DNA from: Lathyrus oleraceus
Lineage: Eukaryota; Streptophyta; Magnoliopsida; Fabales; Fabaceae
Direction of reading: 5' to 3'
DNA length: 64,000 bases
Assembly (NCBI RefSeq): GCF_024323335.1
Contig: NC_066580.1
Location: forward strand, 437,839,851-437,903,850
Part shown: positions 10,198 to 21,205 of the stretch, in pieces
How the letters are laid out: every line of letters begins with the position of its first letter
Numbering within the stretch: the stretch's first letter is position 1
Position numbers and translations under genes: made by a program
Notes under the pieces: model-generated
The model's input: the letters and a program-made list of their open reading frames with translations, nothing else
What the model was told of the DNA's origin: nothing
The model's database searches: none

Positions 10198-11160
10198 GAA
10201 ACGAACAACCGCGTCTGGCATGATCGTTTTCGCTTTGGTTAAAGCATTATGGATAATACCCGGTAGGGATCGATCAGAAGCGTCTTGTTCAGAAGGCGGA
10301 AAGCATGGAGAGTCTGAGGACATATGGGGTGTAACTGAGTTGGAACTTGATGAGATCACGAGTTTCACATTGCCATTAGGATAGATTTTTCCTTTTGCGC
10401 AATTACCTCTTTTCAGGAATTGCTTCCTTTTGTATTACTCATTTGAGCCACACACTTTTCTGACCAATAAAATGCATATTCAGTCAAATAATTTTGTTTT
10501 TGTTTTTCATAACCGCTTTGATTGCAAAAACATCCAGATATTTTTGATAAAGAATTTTGCATTTTTAGACATACAGGTCCCTTCCAATGCATGTTTATAA
10601 GATTGAAAGCTTGAAATCTTATTTGGAAGGTTGAGTGACCCAAGTGTTGAAATCTTGACACGCATGGGGCACGGTTTTATCTAACGATCTGTTTTGCAGG
10701 AACTGTTAGATATTTTCACTCACTTGCAGGTTGTGATGTGGAAGCTTTTGTTGAAAGCAAATCTCCAGAGAGTTCGCTCAGGAACGAAAATGGCGAAGAC
10801 GTTGAGACGTACGACGATCCTTGATTTTAATCAAGAAGACTCTTCAAAGTCGGAAGATTGGAGAGTATGTAATTTCCCGCAGAGTCCGGTCAGGGACGAG
10901 TGCATGAAGAAGGAACGGAGAGACGACGAGACGTCCGACGACCTTTGAAATTAATCAAGAAGACTCTTCAAAATCGAGAAATTGAAATTTCTGTATGATT
11001 CCCAGGAGTACGTTTCCGTCGAGCGTGGAGCGATTGGGAATACAAGATGATGGAGCAGAAAAGGTCCAGACGAGTCTGGGAATTCCCCAAAAGTGGAAAG
11101 CTGATGCGAGGCTGGAAGGTAGGTACCGTGGTTCGACGAGTCGATGGGTGTTCTGTACCG
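10198..11160 (+). other. Ogre-B 3' untranslated region, non-repetitive part
   Basis: This aligns with Ogre-A 49001-49850 with moderate to high similarity. It holds an AATAAAATGC signal (about 10466) and a TTTTGCAG before GAACTG (about 10692-10699) that resembles a splice acceptor. A GAAGACTCTTCAAA segment occurs twice (about 10838 and 10959); only the second copy is obvious in Ogre-A. No ORF is supported. Confidence 0.6.
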
Positions 11161-11940
11161 ATTTTTCTCATTTCCCAGCTAAGTCCCCAAGCAGAATCAT
11201 AGGACTAGCTCCCCAGCAGATCCAATGTCTGTGGACTTCTCCAGCCGAGTCAGGATGGTTATCCCCGACAGGTTTACAACGGTGTTTTCTCAGCAGCCAG
11301 GTCTGAAGGTTGCTGTTCCCCGAGTGGAGCGGGTTTCAAAGAAATATATCTCCAGCAGTTCCCCGAGTGGAGCGGGTCTTTTCCAACGAATTATATCTCC
11401 AGCAGTTCCCCGAGTGGAGCGGGTTTCAATGAAATATATCTCCAGCAGTGTTCATCCTACCAGTGGATTGGACAAGTGCCCGTAGCGGACGGATGTTTGC
11501 ATGCTCAGCTGAGTTGATCCTACCTATGGATTGCATGGGTTGTTCCCAGCGGAGTAGTATGCGTTTCCCTAGCAGGGTCAGGAGGGTTGCCCAGCAGGTG
11601 ATAGAGTGATGCATCCCCAGATGAGTCTAGAGATTGCTATTTCCCCAGCGGAGTATCTGTGAGCATTTCCTCAGTGAAGTCAGCAGGTATCTGTGAGGGT
11701 TTTCCCGAAGCGGAGTCAGGATTGATATTCCCCAGCAAGTCAAGAGCTATTGTATCCCCACAGAGCGTTGGTGGTGTTTATCCCCAGCGGTTTCTCAAGT
11801 GGATTGGGTGCAAAGGAGGTTCTTTCCCAGCAAGGGTTGCCTTATTCCCAGCAACAGTGCTATTCCCCAACAGGGTGGAGATCGGAGTATTGACGAGTTC
11901 CTCAACGGAGTGTCTCGTGCTCCTCAGAAGAGTCCCTTGA
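11161..11940 (+). repeat. Degenerate CCCCAGCRGAGT repeat region, Ogre-B
   Basis: The motif TCCCCAGCRGAGT and variants recur every 20-50 bp. The aligned Ogre-A block is 49850-50540. Within it, a 43-47-bp unit starting CCCCGAGTGGAGCGGG is present three times in Ogre-B (11318, 11361, 11408), but only once in Ogre-A (about 49997). The array therefore expanded in Ogre-B or contracted in Ogre-A. No coding function is supported. Confidence 0.75.
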
Positions 11941-12572
11941 GGGGGATGCTTTTTATGCATTCATCATGTAGAATAACATAGCATGTTGCATAGAAAGATA
12001 ATAAATCGCGTAGCATTTCCATAATTATGGAGCATTACGCAGAAAAAATCAATCATGCATCATTGCAAGCATAAGCTAGTCTCAAGCTGCGGTTATGGTT
12101 TGAAAGGTGGTTTCATCTGCCGAGCAAGGTGTTACTCCGAGGAGTTCAGCATTGTGATTGATCAAGGTATTCCCCAGTAGTGCGATACTGGAGGAGGTTT
12201 TGTCCGTCGGACAGAGATGAGAAGGTTACGCGATCAGCGCGATTCAAGCCGTGGTTACCGCTTGGAGGTTTGGTTTCATCAGATGGTGAAGATGTTACTC
12301 TGAGGGGTTTAGCATCACGACGTCGGGTCAGCAATGTTCCCCAGTAGTGCGATGTTGGAGGAAATGTTTCCGTCGGACAGAGATGGAAATAAAGTCAGAG
12401 GACGTTACGCGATCAGCGCGATTCGAGCTGTGGTTACCGCTTGAGGATTGGTTTTGTCGGGACAGTGAAGACGATACTCCGAGGAGTTCAGCATTGTGAG
12501 TTTGGAACAACAGTATTTCCCAGTCATCAGTAAGTGTCTGGTCGAGCTTTCTTTGGTGTCCAGTCAACATCA

Positions 12573-13110
12573 TCGTTCGATGTCCAGTCAACGTCAAGTT
12601 ATTTCCCAGTCATTGTTTGATGTCCTGTCAACATCATTGTTTGATGTCCTGTCAACATCATGGTTTGATGTCCTGTCAACATCCTTGTTTGATGTCCTGT
12701 AAAACATCATCGTTCGATGTCCTGTCAACATCCTTGTTTGATGTCCTGTCAACATCATTGTTTGATGTCCTGTCAACATCATGGTTTGATGTCCTGTCAA
12801 CATCCTTGTTTGATGTCCTGTAAAACATCATCGTTCGATGTCCAGTCAACGTCAAGTTATTTCCCAGTCATTGTTTAATGTCTGGTCGATCATTGTTTGA
12901 TGTCCTGTCAACATCCTTGTTTGATGTCCTGTCAACATCCTTGTTTGATGTCCTGTCAACATCATTGTTCGATGTCCTGTAAACATCATTGTTCGATGTC
13001 CTGTCAACATCATTGTTTGATGTCCTGTCAGCATCATTGTTCGATGTCCTGTCAACATCATTGTTCGATGTCCTGTCAACATCATTGTTCGATGTCCAGT
13101 AAACGTCGAG
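12573..13110 (+). repeat. 24-bp minisatellite GATGTCCTGTCAACATC..., Ogre-B only
   Basis: About 20 copies of a 24-bp unit (GATGTCCTGTCAACATCATT plus GTTT). Variants include CCTTGTTT, CATGGTTT and the 25-bp TAAAACATCATCGTTC. A higher-order block ending in the TAAAAC variant is repeated (about 12619-12715 and 12740-12836). A GATGTCCAGTCAACGTCAAG variant followed by TTATTTCCCAGTC flanks the inner blocks at about 12578 and 12837. Ogre-A has no counterpart between about 50755 and 50930. Long ORFs across it merely reflect the unit length being a multiple of 3. Confidence 0.95.
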
Positions 13111-13267
13111 TTTTCTCCCAGTCATCAGTCAGTGTCTGGTTGAAAGTGTTACTCTGAGGAGTGTGGTACCATGACGTCAGATCAGCAGTGTTCCCCAGTA
13201 GTGCGATATTGGAGGAAATGTTTCCGTCGGACAGAGATGGAAATAAAATCAGAAGACGTTACGCGAT

Positions 13268-13920
13268 CAGCGCAATTCCGGGGTTCAAATGGAGAAAAGT
13301 ATATGCTGAGGCATTTTCCGGGGTTCAAATGGAGAAAAGGAGATACTGAGGTATTTTCTGGGGTTCAAATGAAGATTGGAGTTGAAGATTGTATCCAGGA
13401 TGCGGTCCGCAGGATTATCTTCTGTTCATGTGTCACCTTAGACTCTGGCCGAGGCCAATGGAGGTCGTTATAGGTGTCTTCTGAGGAAGAGATACACATG
13501 CTACCTTCCTTGGTGAAGGTTTACCCTCTGACATGTCGCCCTCAGAGTGGTTTGGTGTTATTTCCGACATTGCCAGCGGAATTATCACGAGAGATTGGAG
13601 AAAAGGATATGCTGAGGCATTTTCCTGGGGTTCAAATGGAGAAAAGAAATGTTGAGGCATGTTCTGGGGTTCAAATGGAGAAAGGGAGATGTTGCGACAT
13701 TTTCTGGAGAACGGGGTTCATATTGGCGATTGCGAGTCATCGTCAGGCGACTGGGGTTCAAATCGGAGAATGGGGGTTCATTATTTTGGCAAAAGGGAGT
13801 GCTGAGGCATTTTCCGGGGTTCAAATGCAGAGATCCGAGGATCGTTTGTGCAGAGAAAATTTCGGGGTTCGAAAAAATGAAAAAGAATAAGAAAATTTCG
13901 GGGTTCAAGAAAAGCATGAA
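13268..13920 (+). repeat. GGGGTTCAAATGGAGAAAA repeat region, Ogre-B
   Basis: Irregular repeats of about 45 bp built on GGGGTTCAAATGGAGAAAA and GCTGAGGCATTTTCYGGGGTTC. They then pass to TTTCGGGGTTCRAAAAAATG units near 13855-13915. The matching Ogre-A block is 51010-51690, with a different copy number. The similarity across units and the frame breaks argue against a gene. Confidence 0.85.
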
Positions 13921-14170
13921 AAAGAAGAGAGATGATAATCCCGCGTGGATGTGTGGTGATCAGACCATGGTTATCCCTGCGTTACCATTTATTTTGGTAT
14001 CCAGGTCGACGTTTTCAGAGTTTGTTTCTTCGCCGATGCTGACAGGCGTTGTTAATTATTATCCCATCAGAGTGCAAATTGTTCGTCTGTTCTTGGTATT
14101 CAATCACTCTTCATCCTGATCATCCGAAAGCCGAAGCTATTTCGTATCGACAGGTTCACAGTGGATTGAA

Positions 14171-14180
14171 TAGGGGCAGC
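14171..14180 (+). other. Polypurine tract, Ogre-B
   Basis: TAGGGGCAGC directly before the TGTAACACC start of the 3' LTR. It is identical in Ogre-A (51937-51946). In LTR elements this tract primes plus-strand DNA synthesis. The core AGGGG is purine; the CAGC next to the LTR is unusual, but the match between both elements supports the call. Confidence 0.75.
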
Positions 14181-17100
14181 TGTAACACCTCAAAATTTGC
14201 TCTCCTTTCTTGGGACTAGCATTAACATATTTGCATATCATTTTAGGGCATTAGGAATTTCATATTGCATAGCATGTGGTTACATTGTGCAAGCCATTCT
14301 CCCAAGTCTTGATCAGAAGATGGAGAGTCCAAGTGCAAGCCTAGGGTTTGTTGATTGATCATGGCCATCTGAGGATTGGGCTGTGAGATTAGGGTTTCAT
14401 GATTCTCAATGGATGTTGGTCTTCATCTTGATTGTATTGATACATCATCATCATCATGATTGGATGTCGTCAGAAGATTGAAGCTGATTCCTTGGGATTA
14501 GGGTTTTGACCACTGGTCAACCCTAATTAATTACATTGGGCCAATCAGGGCTGGATCAGGAGATGAGGTTTCTGAAGATTATGAGGTTCATTTTGTGATT
14601 ATATTGTGCTTATTGAGGCTAGGGTTTCATGCTTGAGCCATTTCAGTTGAAGATTGGAGCTCAGATTGATCTATGCATTGCCAGATTCATCTGTCAGATG
14701 AAAAGTCAACTGTGGTCAACTGTACATGATCTGATGGATTTGGAGGTGGAAATGAGTTGGATACACTTCATTCATGTTGGAACCAGTGTTAAATGACATC
14801 TCAAAGCTTAAAAATGAAGAAAATCAAGTCAGGACAAAGACTGCCAAAAATAGAAAGTGACTTGTAACTGAAGTTTTCAAAAATGGAAAGTTTTGGACCT
14901 CAAGGCCACGTGTCCAAGGAAGCTTCAAATGAAAATTTGTTCAACATGAAAGTTGTAGATCTTGTTCTCACCTTTCCAAAAAGTCCAAGAACTTGAAAAT
15001 CCAATGTATGGTTTGAAAATTAGGGCTCAGTGAAATTCAAAAATGACCTGTAATCAGGAGGCCATAATTTCCACATACTTTGTCCAAATTGAAAGTTCTT
15101 TATATGCACAAACTCCATTTGACATGTACTTTCATGGTGCATAATTGGATTTTTCCAAAAGTGGCCAAGGCAAAAAGTCACTTTTCAACTGGACAGCTGA
15201 ATTGGACCAGGGGCAAAATTGTCCAACTCTCAAAATAATTGGAATTTTGAGATGGGACTTTTTTCTACACCTCATAAATGGAATTTAGAGTGTGTTGGAA
15301 TCATCATTTCTTGCATAGGCCTTGTAAATTGAGATTTGGCTTGAAAAATGCAATGGATAAAAATGGACAAATGGTGTCACATGGTGATTTTGAGATTTAA
15401 GCAACCAATGAGCATGAGGCAAGTTTCTACAGCTCACATGTGATAATTGGAAGGTGTATGTGCTGTCAAAACAGGTGGCATGAGCTGGCATAGTGAAATA
15501 CCATTTTTACCCCTCACTTGAAATAACCAATTACACTAACAATGCTAATTTGGTTAATCACACACTTAAGCATGGATTAAGCTACCATATATAAGCATAA
15601 TCATCTGTTAATCATAACAGATTTTTCACATTCTCCAAAGTTGGATCTAGAACTCTTCATTCTCTCAAGTTTTGCTCAAGAACACAAGAACTTCATATTC
15701 ATCAATCTTCATCATTCCTCAACCAAACTTCAAAATTCCTTTTGATCTGAACTCACATCATCATCAACATCAACTGTTTTTGGAGTTCGAAGGTGGAAGA
15801 GGCTTGCATCGTGGCTGTCATAGGAAGGTGCTTCCATGGTGAATTCGAATTGCAAGCTTTAGGAGTGGAATCAATTGGACCTGAGCTTCACATCTTGCTT
15901 CCTCATCATTATTCAACAGTTGTTTGAGTTCAATACACGTGAAGAACACCTTCACGATACTGTCATTTCCAGGTTTGAGGTTTTTTCGAATCTCACCATT
16001 TGCTCAATAATCATATGCTTTCGAAAGTGCATGTTATGTAGATTGTAGTGATGCTTGTAGTTTTGAGAATGATGGACCATAGCCTGTGAAATCTGGAATC
16101 GAAATTTTGATGATAAACCCTAGGGCGATCGATTTGAGAGATATAGCAATAATTAGGTCGAATTAGGTTGATGTTTAGATTCTATGTTAGAAGACGAGTC
16201 TAACGGCTATCCGTTTGCATGTTTTGGTGAAGAAATGATGTTCTTCGAATTCGCGCCGTTTCTGGTAAATTCTGGGGAAAGAGACGATGAGCTTTTGCGC
16301 GAAATGCTGTTTAATCCAAATTTCTGTTTGAAAATTCAAATTCTGTGTTTCCCTCCACCGCGCCAGAAATTACAATACTGCCATTGTCAAGTTTTAATTA
16401 ATTCATTTAATTATTAAAAAATTGATAACACCTTAAATAATTCATAAAAAATAGTAAAAAAATCAGAAAATTGTGAAAATTTTTATGTTGACTTTGTTGA
16501 CTTGTGTAGAATTTTTTTGACCTATTGGTCAAAGTTGTGCTTGGTAGAAAAATCATTTGCCCTAGGGTTTTCTCACATGTGTCCATTTTTGCTACACTTT
16601 GCCAATTTGTTCATGAAATGCTCACATCATAAAATAAATTCTTGCCAATTTTTGTGATGATTCTTGACTGGATGGGGTTTATTTCCATGTAAATTTCATG
16701 CATTTTTGATACCTGGTCATGGAGTTATGAATTTTAGAACTTAGGTGTGACAATTTGTGTCACACCTCTTGATGTCAATTTGCTGGATTTCTTTAAGTGG
16801 CCTATACATGTTGGAATGAAGTGAAATTTTGCATGATGAATCATTAACATGTTAAGATGCTTTGTGAATTTTTGTGGAATTTTTCATGTCATTTTCAATT
16901 TGATTGTGATTTTTCATTTCTGTTGACCAATATTGCAAGCTTGTATGATACATGTTGGTAGATTGAATGAGAAATGCTCATATGGTATTGGATTGTCATG
17001 AAATTTGATATGCTTGTAATAGACACATAATGTGACATCCCTGTTTTGGTCTTATCCATTTCTTTTTTGTTTTCATTGAGTTATGAATTTTTGAAGTGGA

Positions 17101-19161
17101 TGTATGTGTTGATGTTGTGATTTGGAGCCTATAATTGTGTCTGTTTTTGTTGATTTTCATTGACATGGTTCCATTTGCCCAATTAAGCTGAAATTTGGTG
17201 TGCCATACCTGGATTAGGCCCTGTTTAGGTGTAATTAATTTGAGAATTTTTGGATTTGTTTTGATGTGGATTTGAATGCAATAGTTCTGTTTGTATGCTT
17301 GGTGCTTCATTTGAACTAGTTTGGATTGTTTTGTGCATAACATGAGCATGATGAATGATATAAACATGAGACCAATGGTGTTTGCTCTTGTTTGACATTA
17401 ATTTGAGTTTGGTTGGTGGATACCTTGCTGTTTAGGATTTTTTCTTGCCTTTGGACCCTAGGCTTGGCCTAGTGGTCTAGTTGCTAATGTTTGCTTGATT
17501 TTTCAGGATAAGAAAGGCAATGCTTATGGAGAATGATCCAAATCAATTTTAATTGATGTGGTTTGATGTTTGTACACTAACATAACATTGTTTTGTAGGT
17601 GGTGAAGCTTAGGCTTAAGCTTTGAGCTTGCCTTGTGTTGTGTATTGAGTTGTATAGATTAATTGGTTGATATTTGCTGTTTAGTTTTGTCTGTCTGAGT
17701 ACTAACTGTGTTTGATTGTTTCCAGGTACTTTAGTTGCTCAGTTCCTTGTGAACTTTTGCTTTGCGTTGCTTAAGCAACTTGCATTGAGGTAGGTCCTCT
17801 TGACTTCATGTAGTCTGGAGACCCGGCTGTTACCGGGCCGGGCAAATAAATGTCTGAAGTCCTCCTTAAGAGGCGATGATTGTGTTTGTTTAATTTTGTG
17901 CCTAAGCAGGTGAAAGTCCTTTAAATAAGGCAATTGGTGGAAGGTAGGGGTATGCAGTCTACCCCCCACTATTCAGTTGAGTCTTCTCCTTGCTCCCATT
18001 ACATGGTTGTAGCATTGAGATCAAAAGCCCAAGATCCTGTCGAGTGCACATTGTGTCAGAGTCTCTGAGTATAGAAGGGTTCCCCCATTCTGGACCCATG
18101 CTCATTTGTCAGAAGCTCTCCCTGGTTAGGGATAAGAGCTGTGAGGTCTGATCCTCACTTCACCTCTCATCTGCTTCACCTTAGCCTCGTAATGGCAAGG
18201 TTAAGAGCAAACCCAGCCCGTACAGACGACTCGCTTCGGCAATCAAACCTATTGTGTGAGCCACTTGTTTGGTTATAGTGCGTGCTGTGTGGATATCTGA
18301 TTGACATGCTTGTTTGAGATGCTTGTTCTCATTTGATATATGATTGTATGCTTGTGTGTTAGCTTCTTTCCTGGATAGGAATAGTTTGCTTATGCAAGTA
18401 GGATAGAAAACCGAACTTAGGGTAAACGATGCATGACAACGTTAGGCTCGAGTCTCAGCTCCCTAGTCGTGTGTCTTTTCCCGGTTTCTGGTTAGCAATT
18501 CAGTCCCTTTCAGGGGAACTACATCGCCCTGATCCTCGTTCCAGACGAGGTATGTAGGCAGGTGGTCGTGCGAGACCACTCCGGGCAACCTTTTTCTTTT
18601 TTGCGTGCGTTTACTTGTTATCTGACTGTGTGTTTGGGTTCGGATGCCGACGTAAGCCCAGTGATTGGCAGTCGGGCTCCACGTTTGCCCTTTTGAGTGT
18701 GTTTTGGTTCGGATGCCGACGTAATTCCATCAAGTGGTTGTCGGGCTCCATGTTTGCCACTCTTGCTTGTTTGTATGTTTTGTGTTGTTTGGCGTGCGTA
18801 AGCCGAACTACAGTGGCTCTGATTCTTGTTCCAGACAAGATATGTAGGCATAAGGTGCGACGCCTTATCGAGCCCGTTTCTCTTAACCCCACCTGCGTTC
18901 CCTGTGTGTGTGTGATGTTTAGCAACCTTTTCTTTATTCTAGGACGTGGATCCCGTCGAGTACGACGGACGTGAGGGGTGCTAATACCTTCCCCTTGCGT
19001 AACCGACTCCCTTACCCTTTCTCTCTGGTCGCGAGACCATGTTCTTTCCAGGTTTCTCTGAGCGTTTCCTTTCCCTATCTTGGGATAAATAACGTTTAGT
19101 GGCGGCTCTGTGTGTGTTTTATTTTCGAGCCTCGCCGGTTGATTTTTCGCAGGATGCGACA
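14181..19161 (+). repeat. Ogre-B 3' LTR
   Basis: 4981 bp, nearly identical to 745-5724. I counted about ten differences by eye, for example at 14252, 14692 and 18040-18041, plus a one-base length change near 16512. A TATA-like site lies at 15588-15595 and the covarying hairpin at 18850-18868. It ends GATGCGACA at 19161 and is followed by the GCAGG duplication. Confidence 0.96.
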
Positions 19162-19166
19162 GCAGG
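19162..19166 (+). repeat. Target-site duplication GCAGG, right copy
   Basis: GCAGG directly after the Ogre-B 3' LTR, matching 740-744. The copia LTR sequence resumes at 19167. Confidence 0.97.
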
Positions 19167-19738
19167 ATGGGCAAATTCCATCTAGGACACTCATGTCCCT
19201 CAGCATGCTTTGTGGAGTACCCATTAACTGTCTTTATGGTTATCCAGTTACGGACAACGTTGGATCAGCAATAAAGCACTCGACTCTACATCTTGGATCC
19301 ATAGTGGTTTCAGGTCGAAGAGTGGAATACACTATTATCACCATGAGAATAACTTATGACACTTTGCATAACTTTCTATATAGTATTCTCATAGCGGGTC
19401 AATCCGGTATAAGTATTACTCCTAATATTCATACCTATGTTTAAGACTTGATAACTCTTTATCCATGATCCATGAGATGTGATCATCAGTCTACAAACAT
19501 AATAGTCTTAATGCTTTAATGTTATCCCACTTCACACTAAAGCTCGACTACGGATACTTTAAGAATAGTGTCCTTATGTTTAATGTGATCTCATGATTAA
19601 GTCATACTTGATACATTAAACAGACTAGCTATTCTAGGGACTTTATTAAACAAACGTAATAAAGAAAAAGCCTTTTATTATTAATAAATAATTCGATACA
19701 AGTACCAAAAGTATTGGCCTCTAGGGCTTACACCAACA
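19167..19738 (-). mobile_element. Left LTR of copia element, inner segment
   Basis: Continuation of the LTR interrupted at 744; it matches 26161-26732. On the minus strand the LTR begins TGTTGGTGTAAGCCC at 19738. With the outer segment it gives 1316 bp in the window, exactly the expected length given 75 bp outside. Confidence 0.94.
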
Positions 19739-19750
19739 ATCTCCCACTAG
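19739..19750 (-). other. Polypurine tract of copia element
   Basis: The minus strand reads CTAGTGGGAGAT directly before the LTR start TGTTGG. AGTGGGAGAT next to TGTT is the usual plant copia arrangement. It separates the RNase H stop codon from the 3' LTR. Confidence 0.8.
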
Positions 19751-19752
19751 CA

Positions 19753-20595
19753 CTAGAGCCAATCAGGCATACCCTTAATACCCATAGATCTAGTATGGCC
19801 ATCATGCTTCTGCTGCGCAAGAGGCTTTGTCAGTGGGTCAGCAATATTGTCAAGTGTAGGTACTCTGCATATTTTCACATCTCCTCTATCTATTATCTCT
19901 CGAATGAGATGATAACGCCTAAGTATGTGTTTGGATCGTTGGTGAGATCTAGGCTCCTTGGCTTGTGCGATAGCACCATTGTTATCACAGTAGAGACCAA
20001 TGGGATCCACAATGCTAGGAACTATGCCAAGTTCACTAATGAACTTTTTGATCCAAACAGCTTCCTTTGCTGCACTTGAGGCAGCAATATACTCGGCCTC
20101 GGTTGTAGAATCAGCAACTGTATCTTGCTTTGAACTTTTCCAGCTTACAGCGCCACCGTTTAAGCAAAACACATAACCAGATTGTGATCTAAAGTCATCC
20201 TTATCTGTCTGGAAGCTAGCATCGGTGTATCCAATTACAGCCAACTCTTCCTGACCTCCATATATCAAGAATGAGTCCTTAGTCCTTCTTAAATACTTAA
20301 GGATATTCTTGACAGCTACCCAGTGAGCATCACCAGGATCAGATTGGTACCTACTCGTTGCACTTAAAGCATACGAGACATCTGGTCGAGTACATAACAT
20401 GGCATACATGATAGATCCTATTGCAGATGCATATGGAATCTTATTCATGCGATCCCTTTCTTCCTTAGTTAAAGGGGATTGTGTTTTTGATAGACACAGG
20501 CCATGTTGCATAGGTATGAATCCTTTCTTGGAATCATGCATATTAAAGCGTCTCAACACTTTGTCTATGTATGTACTCTGACTTAGGCCGAGCAT
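19753..20595 (-). pseudogene. pol: Copia RT C-terminus and RNase H
   Basis: A 280-residue open frame ending just before the PPT, so the polyprotein C-terminus is complete. It starts in the RT thumb region and carries copia RNase H signatures: GYTDASFQTDKDDFRSQSGY (first catalytic Asp), DSTTEAEYIAAS (Glu), YCDNNGAI (Asp), and the RSKHI segment. It ends in the ADPLTKPL and GMPDWL tail. RNase H would degrade the RNA strand during reverse transcription. It is open only because the upstream RT region is broken, so it is a fragment of an inactive pol. Confidence 0.9.
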
Positions 20596-21205
20596 TTTAT
20601 GATCTATCTCTATAGATTCTAATTCCTAATATATAGGCTGCTTCACCTAGGTCCCTCATAGAAAAGCATTTTCCCACCCAAGACTTTGCTTGTTGCAGGT
20701 TAGGAATATCGTTTCCAATGAGTTATATGTCATCTACATATAATACCAGGAATACGATCATGCTCCCACTAACCTTCTTGTAGACACAAGGCTCATATTC
20801 GTTCTTGATCCATGAGTGATACATCACCTTGATCAGTTATGAGATATCCATATCTCTCAGGTAGGTGACGTATCCTGCCTGACCTATGATGGTCTTGTTC
20901 TACTTGAGCAGATTGCTCTTACACAACTATTTGTGTTTCCTGCTCTAATTCCTCCATAGGTGTATCAATGCTTTGTGATTCTTGAATTTCTTCAAGCTCT
21001 ACTTTCCTCCCACTGGTTCCTTTGGAAATAAAATCCCTTTCTAGGAAAACTCAAGTTCGAGCGACAAACATTTTGCCCTCAGAAGGATTGTAGAAATAAT
21101 ATCCTCTTGTTTCTTTAGGATACCCCACAAATAAGCATTTGTCAGATTTGGGCTCAAGCTTAGTTGAAATTTGTCGTTTCACATAAACCTCGCAACCCCA
21201 AATCT
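20596..21205 (-). pseudogene. pol: Copia RT remnant with core deletion
   Basis: On the minus strand the integrase-RT linker is followed by a short piece leading to a degraded LYVDD-like block (about 20720-20760). The linker includes CLFVGYPKETRGYYFYNPSE, near 21070-21150. About 150 residues of fingers and palm expected between them are missing, and several stops occur. Reverse transcription by this copy is impossible. Confidence 0.8.

Larger units (their letters stand above)
745..19161 (+). mobile_element. Ogre-B: non-autonomous Ogre (Ty3/gypsy Tat) derivative
   Basis: An 18.4-kb element bounded by two LTRs of about 4.98 kb (745-5724, 14181-19161), each starting TGTAACACC and ending GATGCGACA, with a GCAGG target duplication. 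It has a PBS, a PPT, a shortened gag ORF, decayed pol remnants and a long repeat-rich 3' region. Compared with Ogre-A it lacks ORF1, the gag core, protease, and most RT/RNase H/integrase coding capacity. I counted about ten differences between its two LTRs by eye, so insertion was recent even though the coding region is defective. The likely explanation is mobilisation in trans by a related intact Ogre; that is inference. Confidence 0.95.

Noticed and set aside
12573..13110. CRISPR-like array of short repeats
   Set aside because: The repeats are directly adjacent, without unique spacers, and lie in a plant retrotransposon; this is a minisatellite.
12594..13157. ORFs of 8-residue repeats on both strands across the minisatellite
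   Set aside because: The 24-bp unit is a multiple of three and free of stops in several frames, so long frames arise automatically.
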